Shown here piece by piece: positions 1 through 7,369 of a stretch of 64,000 nucleotides of DNA. The notes beneath the pieces are model-generated. The model searched no databases, was not told the origin of the DNA, and worked only from the letters and a program-made list of their open reading frames with translations. Origin of the DNA: JABFSM01 sp963762545 (GTDB taxonomy: Bacteria; Gemmatimonadota; Gemmatimonadetes; Gemmatimonadales; GWC2-71-9); NCBI GenBank assembly GCA_963762545.1, contig CAVXLC010000001.1, positions 868,001 through 932,000 of the forward strand, given 5' to 3'. The stretch's first letter is position 1. Each line of letters opens with the position of its first letter. Position numbers and translations under genes: made by a program.

Positions 1-368
1 GGGCGGCCGGCGTGCGGATGGCCGGCGGCCTGCTGGGCCACTGGGCGTTCTGGACCCGGAAGGCGGTGGACCTGCTCAAGCGCGCGCGGTCGGTGCCCGG
101 CCCCCAGCGGAATCTCCTGACCCTCGCCGCCCAGACCACCGACGCCAATGGCGCGATCTTCGACGCGGCCCACCGATTCCGCGGCTGCATTCCGGGGATC
201 CACGAGGTGCTCCGGCGGCAGGGTTTGCTGCGGGGCCGGTGGTGCCTGGATCCCGACGAGGAGCTGTCCGCGGGGCAGGCGAGGGAGATTGACCGGGTGT
301 GCCGGGCCTATCCGCACCTCGCCGATGACGGGTTCGTTCAGGCGGGCCTGGATCGCTGGATGCGCTAG
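1..368 (+). CDS. Dihydrodipicolinate synthase/N-acetylneuraminate lyase family protein, C-terminal part
   Basis: Partial gene. The reading frame is open from the first base and ends at TAG 366-368, leaving about 121 residues. The visible part resembles the C-terminal helices of class I aldolases of the DapA/NanA family: a GG-LGHWAFWTRKAVDLLKRAR helix, then an A-VP-PQRNLL-like stretch and a terminal segment of the kind that follows the TIM barrel. The Schiff-base lysine lies outside the window, so the substrate cannot be deduced. It converges on a minus-strand operon of amidohydrolases and an aminotransferase only 7 bases away. DapA-type aldolases often act with such enzymes in sugar-acid or amino-acid catabolism, but that role is inference. 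Family assignment is moderate because the catalytic core is not seen. Confidence 0.55.
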   Translation, partial: AAGVRMAGGLLGHWAFWTRKAVDLLKRARSVPGPQRNLLTLAAQTTDANGAIFDAAHRFRGCIPGIHEVLRRQGLLRGRWCLDPDEELSAGQAREIDRVCRAYPHLADDGFVQAGLDRWMR

Positions 369-375
369 CCCCCCC

Positions 376-1149
376 TCACCATTTCCGAAACGTCCGGAGG
401 TTGTCCGACTCGATCTTTGCGCGCTGTTGCGGCTCCAGATCGAGGAGATCCAGCTTGGCCACGCTGTTCTCGGGAAGCCGGAGCGGCATGCCGGTGCCGA
501 AGGCAAACCGCTCGATACCCACGGTCCGGAGCAGCAGCGCCAGGTGATCCTCGGGCGGGCCCCAGACCCAGCAGATGTCCCACAGGATCCGCGCCGCTTC
601 GTCCGGCGTGGAACCGAAATGCACCTGCTCGATGAACTCGCGGTCGGCGTGGGTGATGATCAGGCGCGCCCGCGCGTCCCCCCGGACGAGGGCGCGCACG
701 CTGGCCGGCGTCAGCTCGGGCGCCTGATCGTGGGGATGGCGCTGACGCCCATCCTCCAATCGAACCGCCATCATGAGCGGCAGGCCGAGCTCGCCGCATG
801 CGCCGGCGAGAGTCCGCATGACGCCCCCCGCCGGATCCACCCCGTAGAACGATGGATCGGCCCGAACGCAGGGCGCGTCCCGCTGCACCGCCTCGTCGAG
901 CGCGTTCTTCCAGTTCGGCAGGCCCGGGTGCACGGCCGGCACCGGCCGGAACCTCGGCTGCTGCGCGGCGGCCAGGTAGACCACCGCGTTTCCCTCGGTC
1001 GGGTCCCTCCAGAGGATCGCCGAGAGATTGGAGAGCCAGGCCCGGTCGATTCCGGTCCGGTCCATGGCTTCGAGCAGCGAGGAAGGCGAGCCCCCCGGCA
1101 CCTTGCGGAAGGCGTAGCGACCCAGAAAGGCGTTGACGTCCACGCGCAT
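376..1149 (-). CDS. Amidohydrolase-fold (TIM barrel) protein lacking the usual N-terminal HxH metal motif
   Basis: 257 residues from ATG 1149, 2 nt after the stop of the upstream amidohydrolase, so it is the last gene of the 5530-to-376 operon. The start MRVDVNAFLGRYAFR aligns with the first strand of amidohydrolase-2 (ACMSD-like) proteins. Where that family has D-x-H-x-H, this one has D-V-N-A-F, so the two first metal ligands are missing. Later landmarks fit the fold: a strand ending in ITHADRE, a window near residue 185 like the ...GH motif of the family, and FAFGTGMPLR near the C-terminus, where active members usually have a GSD/GTD. Secreted? No signal peptide is seen, so it is cytosolic. 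It may be a metal-free or non-catalytic partner of the intact amidohydrolase next door. The fold is fairly sure; the function is unknown. Confidence 0.75.
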   Translation of the reverse strand: MRVDVNAFLGRYAFRKVPGGSPSSLLEAMDRTGIDRAWLSNLSAILWRDPTEGNAVVYLAAAQQPRFRPVPAVHPGLPNWKNALDEAVQRDAPCVRADPSFYGVDPAGGVMRTLAGACGELGLPLMMAVRLEDGRQRHPHDQAPELTPASVRALVRGDARARLIITHADREFIEQVHFGSTPDEAARILWDICWVWGPPEDHLALLLRTVGIERFAFGTGMPLRLPENSVAKLDLLDLEPQQRAKIESDNLRTFRKW

Positions 1150-1151
1150 GG

Positions 1152-1955
1152 TCAGCTCGCTCCGAAGCCGGCTTTGGGAAAGATCGCCGCGGCGTTGCGC
1201 CAGCGGATCCGCTCGATCTGCTCGGAGGAGAGGAGCCAGGTGAGGTAGCGCAGCTTGGCGAGCCCGGTGTCGAGGGTGATGTCGGCGCCCCAGAGCATGC
1301 GGCCCGGGCCAACCGCGTCGAGGCACCCCTCGAGCATCCCGCTGTCCACACCGCTTCCCGAGAGGTCCACGTACACGTTCGGTACTCCGCGGACCGCATG
1401 CAGCGAGTGGAGCCAGTCCCCCCCGCCGCCGATATGCCCCAGAATGAAGACCACGTCCGGGTGCCGGCGGGCCAGGGTGCCGAGCTCCACGGCATCCGAG
1501 GCCTCCTGGCCGGGCCAATCCCTGCGCCGGTGCTGCCAGATGTGCTGGAGGATCGGCACGCCGTGCTGCCGCGCCGCGGCGCAGACCGGATCGAGCAGGG
1601 GATCGTCGGCCCGACGGCTGGCGGCCAGCTTGATGCCGATCATGCCCGCGTCGACGCAGCGGGCGATTTCCCTGAGCGAGTGCTCGGTGTAATTCGGGTT
1701 GACGCAGGCGTAGCCCAGGATCTTGCCGGGATGCTGGCGCACCAGAGCCAGCATCGCGTCGTTGCCGGTGACCACGTCCTCGGGGGACGGGAAGTAGGTG
1801 GGCGAGCTCCGGCCCCAGGTTCCCAGGATCGAGGCGATATGGCAGGTGATGCCGATCCGGTCTCCCGCGGCGAGCCGGCTGGCGTTGCGGTCCGCCCAGT
1901 CGGCCCGGAGACCCCCGGGATAGAGGAAGTGGGCGTGGACGTCAATCAGAGTCAT
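1152..1955 (-). CDS. Amidohydrolase family 2 (TIM-barrel metal-dependent hydrolase)
   Basis: 267 residues. The start MTLIDVHAHFLYPGG carries the classic D-x-H-x-H metal motif (H7, H9). Further ligands fit the ACMSD/amidohydrolase-2 group: a histidine in ILQHIWQH, ILGHIGGG around residue 180, and MLWGADITLDTG, which supplies the last aspartate. These enzymes hydrolyse or decarboxylate lactones and small carboxylates with one divalent metal in the cytosol; the substrate here is unknown. ATG 1955 was chosen because it overlaps the TGA of the upstream aminotransferase by 4 nt (ATGA). The gene directly downstream is a related but metal-motif-less paralogue, suggesting a pair acting on the same intermediate (inference). 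Confidence 0.88.
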   Translation of the reverse strand: MTLIDVHAHFLYPGGLRADWADRNASRLAAGDRIGITCHIASILGTWGRSSPTYFPSPEDVVTGNDAMLALVRQHPGKILGYACVNPNYTEHSLREIARCVDAGMIGIKLAASRRADDPLLDPVCAAARQHGVPILQHIWQHRRRDWPGQEASDAVELGTLARRHPDVVFILGHIGGGGDWLHSLHAVRGVPNVYVDLSGSGVDSGMLEGCLDAVGPGRMLWGADITLDTGLAKLRYLTWLLSSEQIERIRWRNAAAIFPKAGFGAS

Positions 1956-3103
1956 GCGAGCTCGCGCAGCACGCCGTCGAGCGTGGTCAGCGCCTCCCCG
2001 ATGTCCGTGTCGGTGTGGGCCAGGGACACGAAGTTGTAGGCATTCCGCTTGAAGAGCAGTCCGCGCCGGGCGCAGGCTCGCGCGATACGCTCCGACCGGT
2101 CGTCGCCGGTAAAGCGGAGGAAACACATTTCGGCAATGCCGCCCGCCGAGGCCACCGTCTGGGGATGGGACTCCGCCAGACGCTGGAGTCCGCCGAGCAA
2201 CCGCCCGCCCACGCCGGCGAGTCGGCCGGGGAGGTCGGTCCGGCGCGCGACCTCGAGCGTGGCGCGGGCCGCCGCGAAGGATACGAACTCCGTGGCCATG
2301 GTGGAGGAGATCCAGGTGTTCCGCACCTGCCGCATGATCTCGGCGCGCCCGCCGACCGCCGCGAGGGGAAATCCGTTGGCCATCGCCTTGCCGAGCACGA
2401 TCAGATCCGGCTCGCCGCCCCAGCGGGCGGCGGCGCCGCCCAGCGACACGCGGAACGCGGTCTTGATCTCGTCGAAGATCAGGACGGCGCCGGTGCGGCG
2501 GGTTTCCTCCCGGACGGCTCGCAGCCATTCGGGCTCCGGCGCCGCCTCGATGACCGGCTCGAGCACCACGCCGGCGAGCTTGTCTCCCGCCTGCCGGATC
2601 AGCGCGCGGCACCGGTCCGGATCGTTGAACGGCAGCTCCCCGTACAGCGCGGATACCGATTCGGGCACGCCGGGCCCTTTGGCGCACCAGTCGAGCCAGC
2701 CGTGGTAGCCGCAGCCGAGGACGCGGTCCCGTCCGGTGAAGGCCCGGGCCAACCGCACCGCCGCGGCCACCGCCTCCGCCCCGGTCTTGAGGAAGCGGAC
2801 TTCCTCGAGGGCGGGGATCATCGCGGCCAGCTCCTCGCCGAGGCGCTCCTCCTCCACCGGCGCGAGGGGGCCGATCCCGCCGCGCTCCAGCGCGTCGACC
2901 GCGGCGGCGGTCACGTCGGGGTGCCCGTACCCCAGCGCCACCGCCCCCAGCCCCATGATGAAGTCGAGGTATTCGCGGCCGGATTCATCCCATACCCGGG
3001 CGCCCGAGCTTCGCGTCATGCGGAGCGGCAGACCCTCGCTCTCCCCGCCGAACAGGGCATCGGGCCGCTTGCTGCCCGTGGAGGTGAAACCGGAGACTCT
3101 CAT
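1952..3103 (-). CDS. Class III aminotransferase, glutamate-1-semialdehyde 2,1-aminomutase type
   Basis: 383 residues, a PLP fold-type I enzyme. Landmarks in order: RVWDESGREYLDFIMGLGA near the N-terminus, FLKTGAEAVAAAVRLAR (cofactor phosphate region) around 105, a GYHGWLDW motif at 132-139, FDEIKTAFR at 210-218 (the Asp contacts the pyridine nitrogen), and LGKAMANGFPLAAVGG with the Schiff-base Lys239. The architecture is that of GSA aminomutases. Placement among sugar-handling genes rather than haem genes argues for a catabolic or sugar-specific transaminase, not HemL. The usual FDEV(M/Q)TGFR motif is altered to FDEIKTAFR, which may tune substrate choice. ATG 3103 is preferred because it overlaps the stop of the GHMP kinase gene by 4 nt, whereas the longer upstream frame has no such support. 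Confidence 0.9.
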   Translation of the reverse strand: MRVSGFTSTGSKRPDALFGGESEGLPLRMTRSSGARVWDESGREYLDFIMGLGAVALGYGHPDVTAAAVDALERGGIGPLAPVEEERLGEELAAMIPALEEVRFLKTGAEAVAAAVRLARAFTGRDRVLGCGYHGWLDWCAKGPGVPESVSALYGELPFNDPDRCRALIRQAGDKLAGVVLEPVIEAAPEPEWLRAVREETRRTGAVLIFDEIKTAFRVSLGGAAARWGGEPDLIVLGKAMANGFPLAAVGGRAEIMRQVRNTWISSTMATEFVSFAAARATLEVARRTDLPGRLAGVGGRLLGGLQRLAESHPQTVASAGGIAEMCFLRFTGDDRSERIARACARRGLLFKRNAYNFVSLAHTDTDIGEALTTLDGVLRELA

Positions 3104-4107
3104 GCTCCTCGTTCCACGGTGACTCCCTTCGGCGCCCACCGGCAGGGCAGGACCCGCGCGCCGGCCCGCGCGGCCGCGAGGGCGGCGGGCGCGGCATCTT
3201 CCACCACGAAGAACATCGATCCGCCGGCGCCGGCACCGGCCGCCTTGCCGCCGTGGGAGCCGGCCCGAGTCATCGCGGCCTCCAGCGCGGCCATGCCGGC
3301 GGTGCGCATGGCGGCGTCGAGCCGCTGCTGCTCCACCCAGTTGGCGGCGAGCAGGCGGGCGACGGTGTCCAGCTCCGCCGCCTCGAGCGCCCGGGCCATG
3401 GCCTCGGCAAGATCCACCAGGGCCCGCAGCGCACCGGTCACGTCCGGATCGCCCCGTTCGTACGCCCCGGTGACCCGTTCGATAGCCCTCGAGGATACCC
3501 GGGACACGCCGGTGTAGCAGATCACGATGCGCCGGGCGAGGTCCGCGGCGAAGGCCGGATCCAGGTCGAGCGGCCGCACCGTGACGGCGCCGCGCTCGAA
3601 GACGAACTTGTGGAATCCGCCGAAGGCCGCGGCGTACTGGTCCTGCCGGCCGCCCGGCAGTCCGGCGTCCACCGATTCCAGGAAGAAGGCCTCCTCGGCG
3701 AGCTCGGCCGGGGTACGCTCGACGCCGCGCGCCGCGTCCAGCGCGGCGGTCAGCGCCACGTCGAGCGCCCCGGAGCTGCCCAGTCCGGAGCCGGGTGGCG
3801 CGTCCGAGCGGGTGCGCAGGGTGCAGCAGCCGACCTCGGATCGTCGCAGCGCGGCCTTGAGGAGGTCGAGGCCGCCCGGGGCCCCCAGCGCATCGGGCCG
3901 GTCCAGCTCCTGGGATTGGCCCAGGTCCTCGGAGTGGAGCCGGTAGCGATCTCCTCCAAGCCGGACCTCCGCGTGGGCCCGCAGCTCGATGGCGGCATTC
4001 ACCACCACGCCGCGCTCCCGCACCGGAAACGGCGCCACATCGGTCCAGCCTCCGGCAAAGTCGAGGCGCACCGGGGCACTGGCGCGGATGACCGGGCGAC
4101 TACTCAC
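3100..4107 (-). CDS. GHMP-family sugar kinase (heptose/fucose kinase-like)
   Basis: 335 residues starting with GTG 4107. N-terminal RASAPVRLDFAGGWTDVAPF is the hallmark of the D-glycero-D-manno-heptose-7-phosphate kinase/fucokinase branch. The ATP-binding motif 2, PPGSGLGSSGA, is at 104-114. GGRQDQYAAAFGG at 152-164 carries the likely catalytic Asp156. AAGAGAGGSMFF near the end is GHMP motif 3. It would transfer the ATP gamma-phosphate to a sugar or sugar-phosphate hydroxyl in the cytosol. Its 5' end overlaps the stop of the solute-binding lipoprotein gene by 8 nt and its stop overlaps the aminotransferase start by 4 nt, so it belongs to a catabolic operon rather than an LPS operon. The exact sugar is not deducible. 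Confidence 0.88.
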   Translation of the reverse strand: MSSRPVIRASAPVRLDFAGGWTDVAPFPVRERGVVVNAAIELRAHAEVRLGGDRYRLHSEDLGQSQELDRPDALGAPGGLDLLKAALRRSEVGCCTLRTRSDAPPGSGLGSSGALDVALTAALDAARGVERTPAELAEEAFFLESVDAGLPGGRQDQYAAAFGGFHKFVFERGAVTVRPLDLDPAFAADLARRIVICYTGVSRVSSRAIERVTGAYERGDPDVTGALRALVDLAEAMARALEAAELDTVARLLAANWVEQQRLDAAMRTAGMAALEAAMTRAGSHGGKAAGAGAGGSMFFVVEDAAPAALAAARAGARVLPCRWAPKGVTVERGA

Positions 4108-5530
4108 GGTCGTCCGTCCACCACTGGGACAGCGTCACCAGCTCGCCCCGCAGGTCCATGCGAATTCCCTGAACCCGGCGGTTGATGCCCTGCACCCCGC
4201 GGGCGTGATAGAGAAAGACCGCCGGCACCGAATCCTGGATCATGCGGAGAAGTTGCTCGCTCGAGCCGTCGGCGCGCAAACCGGCCAGGGTCAGGAGCCG
4301 GGCGAGGTGGCCGAGCCCCAGGTCGCCGGAGAAGCCCAGGACCGCCGCCTCGAAGTCGTGAGCCGGCCCCTCGACGCGGTCCAGGTAGGTCGACAGCTCG
4401 AGCTGGCGAATTTCGGCGCGCACGCCGGCCACCTGAAACTGGGCCTGGAGCATCTGTTCCAGGGCGGCCTCGCCGCTGCCGACGGTGAGCATCTCGAATT
4501 TCACGCCGGCATTCCGCAGGAACTCCGTGGCCGCCGGCGCCGCCGCAGCGGAATCGGGGGCGACCGCGAGCGGTGGAGGCACCGGCCCCAGCGCGGGCGT
4601 GGCGAATCCGAAGAGCACGCCGTCCACGATGGCTCGCCGGTCGATCGCGGAGCCGAGCGCCTGGCGCAGGGCGAGCCGGTCGAACGGCGCCCGACGGGTA
4701 TTGAGGAGCAACGCGTAGGTGTAGAGCAGCGGGTACTCCAGCACCCGGAGCCGGGGATTCCGGCGCACGAACTGGGCGTGGGCCGGGTTGATGCCGGCCA
4801 GATCGAGCTCACCCGACGCCAGCGCGGCGAGTTTCGTGGTGGGCTCGTCCACCACCGCCACCACGAACCGCGCCAGCCGGGGTGGACCGCCCAGCGCCGC
4901 GGGGAAATCGGGATTCCGGACGAAGATCCAGCGCCGATTGGCCTCGTGGGCCTCGAACCGGAAGGGGCCGTTGCCGACGGGATGCTGGTTCCACGCCGCG
5001 CCGCGCAGACCGCCCGACGGCACGGTATCGAGCAGATGCCGGGGCAGCAGGGCGAGGTCGGTGAGTACGTCGGGCAGGCGAGGGGTGGGCCGGGCGAAGC
5101 GCAGCACCAGGGTGGTGTCGTCCGGCGCGGTCGCGGAGCGCAGCGTGGCCAGGTCGGTCTGCCGGGGATATCCCGTGGCCGGCGCGCGGGCCGCCTCGAG
5201 AGTCCAGGCGGCGTCCCTCGCGGTGGTCGGCGCGCCGTCGTGCCAGCGCAGTCCGGCGAGGAGTCGCATGGTGATGGTGGCGCTGTCGGCCGACCAGCGC
5301 CACGAGCGGGCCAGATAGGGGACCGGCGTCAGGGCGCTGTCGTAGCGGACCAGGGTCACCAGCAGGGCGTAGCGCTGGACCTGCCGGGCGAGCGGATGGG
5401 TGGTGAGCAGGGGATTGGCGCTCTGGAGATCCGCGCCGGAGGCCAGGATGACGGTGTCGGCCCGCCGCGGCTGGCTGGAACAGGCGAGGACTACGAGGAC
5501 CAGAGCGGCGACCGGGCGGCGCACCCCCAA
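4100..5530 (-). CDS. ABC transporter solute-binding lipoprotein, family 5 (peptide/nickel/oligosaccharide type)
   Basis: 476 residues. The N-terminus has a short hydrophobic segment ending in VVLACSS, a lipobox with the acylated cysteine at about residue 17, so it is predicted to be membrane-anchored and periplasmic. The body has SBP_bac_5 signatures: LARSWRWSADSATITMRL and GLRWHDGAPTTARDAAWTL near the N-terminus, HPVGNGPFRFEAHEANR around 195, ALASGELDLAGI, and RAPFDRLALRQALGSAIDRRAIVDGVL around 300. It is slightly short for the family. Two matching permeases diverge from it on the plus strand. No ATPase gene is in the window. The start is uncertain: TTG 5530 gives the full frame, GTG 5524 is an alternative, and a 6-bp inverted repeat lies just upstream. 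Confidence 0.9.
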   Translation of the reverse strand: MGVRRPVAALVLVVLACSSQPRRADTVILASGADLQSANPLLTTHPLARQVQRYALLVTLVRYDSALTPVPYLARSWRWSADSATITMRLLAGLRWHDGAPTTARDAAWTLEAARAPATGYPRQTDLATLRSATAPDDTTLVLRFARPTPRLPDVLTDLALLPRHLLDTVPSGGLRGAAWNQHPVGNGPFRFEAHEANRRWIFVRNPDFPAALGGPPRLARFVVAVVDEPTTKLAALASGELDLAGINPAHAQFVRRNPRLRVLEYPLLYTYALLLNTRRAPFDRLALRQALGSAIDRRAIVDGVLFGFATPALGPVPPPLAVAPDSAAAAPAATEFLRNAGVKFEMLTVGSGEAALEQMLQAQFQVAGVRAEIRQLELSTYLDRVEGPAHDFEAAVLGFSGDLGLGHLARLLTLAGLRADGSSEQLLRMIQDSVPAVFLYHARGVQGINRRVQGIRMDLRGELVTLSQWWTDDRE

Positions 5531-5537
5531 GTGTACA

Positions 5538-5555
5538 CCGGAGTAGATTCTCCGG
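5538..5555. promoter_or_regulatory. Perfect inverted repeat between the divergent transporter genes
   Basis: The 26-nt gap between the divergent starts (5530 minus, 5557 plus) is almost filled by CCGGAG-TAGATT-CTCCGG, two 6-bp arms around a 6-nt centre, ending one base before the plus-strand ATG. Each arm contains a GGAG that could serve as ribosome-binding sequence in one direction. It may be an operator or an RNA hairpin that hides the binding site. Only the symmetry is observed; the role is inference. Confidence 0.4.
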
Positions 5556-5556
5556 C

Positions 5557-6528
5557 ATGTCTCGCGGAATCCTGCGCGGCCTGCTCCGCGGCGTCGCCGT
5601 GGTGCTCGGCGTGGTGACGCTCACCTTCCTGCTGCTTCACCTGGCGCCGGGCGATCCGGTGCGTCGGCTGCTCGGTCCGGCCGCGGGCCCGGACCAGATC
5701 GAGGCCGCGCGGCATGCGCTGGGCCTGGATCGTCCGCTCGGGGCCCAGTATGCGCAGTGGCTGTGGCGCGCGATCCAGGGAGACTTCGGACAGAGCATCG
5801 CCCACGGCCGGCCGGCCGCCGCGCTCCTCGGCGAGGCGTGGCCCGCCACCGCTCTCCTGGTCTCGCTCTCCATCCTGTTGAGCTGGACCGGCGGCATCGC
5901 AATCGGCGCGCTGCAGGCCAACACCAGGAGGCGCGGCCTCGACGCGCTGGCCTCGGCGATCACGGTGGCGCTCAACGCGATGCCGGGTTACTGGCTTGGG
6001 CTGGTGCTGGTGATGGTGTTCACCTACCAGATGGGACTGTTGCCCGCGTTCGGCGCCTCCGGCCTCGACGCGGAGTTCCTGACCGGCCCGGCCCGCCTGG
6101 CCGATCGCCTCCGTCACCTGGCGCTCCCCCTCGTCACCCTCACGCTCATCGGGCTGGGCGGTACCGCGCGATTCTCCCGCGCCGCGATGCGGGAGCTGCG
6201 CGACGCGCCCTTCATGGTGTCGGCGCGGGCGCGCGGCCTGTCGGAGTCCCGCGTGCTGCTGCGCCACCAGCTGCGCAATGCGCTGGTCCCGATCGTGACT
6301 CTGCTGGGCCTGGCGCTGCCGGCGCTCTTCTCGGGCGCGGTTTTCGTCGAGGCCATCTTCGCCTGGCCCGGCGTGGGGCAGGTGCTGGTCCAGGCGGTGC
6401 AGGCGCGCGACTATCCGGTGGTGATGGCGGCGGCCACGATCAGCGCGGTGCTGGTGGTATCGGGCAACCTCCTGGCGGAATTCCTGGCCACGCTGGCCGA
6501 TCCGCGGACCCGCCATGCCGACGCGTAG
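5557..6528 (+). CDS. ABC transporter permease, DppB/OppB type
   Basis: 323 residues with six predicted membrane segments. The N-terminus follows the DppB pattern: first helix (LRGVAVVLGVVTLTFLLLHLAPGDP), then a periplasmic loop with ARHALGLDRPLGAQYAQWL and GDFGQSIAHGRP. The cytoplasmic EAA loop that docks the ATPase is at about 220-240 (ARARGLSESRVLLRHQLRNAL), followed by FVEAIFAWPGVGQVLVQAV, typical of the family. It forms half of the channel with the next gene, whose start overlaps its end by 14 nt. It diverges from the solute-binding lipoprotein, which presumably delivers its ligand. No ATP-binding subunits are nearby, so a shared ATPase elsewhere is implied. Confidence 0.93.
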   Translation: MSRGILRGLLRGVAVVLGVVTLTFLLLHLAPGDPVRRLLGPAAGPDQIEAARHALGLDRPLGAQYAQWLWRAIQGDFGQSIAHGRPAAALLGEAWPATALLVSLSILLSWTGGIAIGALQANTRRRGLDALASAITVALNAMPGYWLGLVLVMVFTYQMGLLPAFGASGLDAEFLTGPARLADRLRHLALPLVTLTLIGLGGTARFSRAAMRELRDAPFMVSARARGLSESRVLLRHQLRNALVPIVTLLGLALPALFSGAVFVEAIFAWPGVGQVLVQAVQARDYPVVMAAATISAVLVVSGNLLAEFLATLADPRTRHADA

Positions 6529-7369
6529 CGGTGCGGCGCTGTGGCGCGACGGGCGAGGCCGCGCCGGTCTGGTGATCCTCCTGCTGGTGACCGGGCTCGC
6601 GCTCCTGGCGCCGGTGGTCTCGCCGGTGGGGCCCGATATCCAGCGGAACGTGGTGCAGACCCGGTTCCTTCCGCCGGGCGCCACCGATCTCAACCGGGTG
6701 TTCCATCCCCTGGGCACCGACCGGCTGGGGCGCGACGTCTGGGCGCGGCTGGTGCACGGCGCCAGGATTTCCCTCACCGTCGGGCTGCTCGGCATGGCGG
6801 TGTCGCTGCTGATCGGCCTGGCGGTGGGCGGGGCGGCGGCGGCGGGCCCCCGCGGCCTCTCGCCCATTCTGCTGGGGGTGACCGACTTCGCGCTGGGCAT
6901 CCCGCGGGTCGTGCTGCTGCTGCTGCTGGCTTCCCTGTGGAAGCCGAGCGCGGTGCTGGTGGTGGTGGTGCTGGGGATCACCGGGTGGATGCCGGTGGCG
7001 CGGCTGGTCTACGCCGAAACCCGCTCGCAGCTCGCGCGGCCGTATGCCGAGGCGGTGGCCGCGCTGGGCGCCGGGAAACTCCGCATTCTGGTCCGGCACG
7101 CGCTGCCGAACGGCATGGCGCCGGTGCTGGCGCTCGCGACCCTCGGCGTGGGCAACGCGATCACGCTGGAGGCAGGCCTCTCCTTCCTCGGGCTGGGCGT
7201 CCAGCCGCCGGCCGCTTCCTGGGGTACCATGATCGCGTCGGGGCGGGACACGGTGGTGAACGCACCGTGGGTCGGGCTCGCGCCGGGGATCGCGCTGGTG
7301 CTCGTGGTGATCGGGTGTACCCTGGTGGCCGATGCGGTGCGGGAGCGGGGGGAGACCGTCCCGGTCTAG
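6515..7369 (+). CDS. ABC transporter permease, DppC/OppC type
   Basis: 284 residues. The start overlaps the previous permease by 14 nt. Family landmarks: an N-terminal helix, then HPLGTDRLGRDVWARLVHGARISLTVGL at about 65-92, five further helices, and the EAA loop RPYAEAVAALGAGKLRILVRHALPNGMAPVL at about 175-205, then EAGLSFLGLGVQPPAASWGTMI. It pairs with the DppB-type permease to form the membrane channel for the family-5 binding protein. Its TAG stop (7367-7369) interlocks with the stop of the convergent alpha-mannosidase gene in one CTAG tetranucleotide. Confidence 0.93.
   Translation: MPTRSGAALWRDGRGRAGLVILLLVTGLALLAPVVSPVGPDIQRNVVQTRFLPPGATDLNRVFHPLGTDRLGRDVWARLVHGARISLTVGLLGMAVSLLIGLAVGGAAAAGPRGLSPILLGVTDFALGIPRVVLLLLLASLWKPSAVLVVVVLGITGWMPVARLVYAETRSQLARPYAEAVAALGAGKLRILVRHALPNGMAPVLALATLGVGNAITLEAGLSFLGLGVQPPAASWGTMIASGRDTVVNAPWVGLAPGIALVLVVIGCTLVADAVRERGETVPV

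Noticed and set aside
3989..5617. Long plus-strand open frame of 542 codons opposite the solute-binding protein
   Set aside because: It mirrors the real minus-strand genes, is rich in Arg/Gly/His/Gln with no domain, and crosses several real gene borders. It is an antisense shadow of GC-rich codons.
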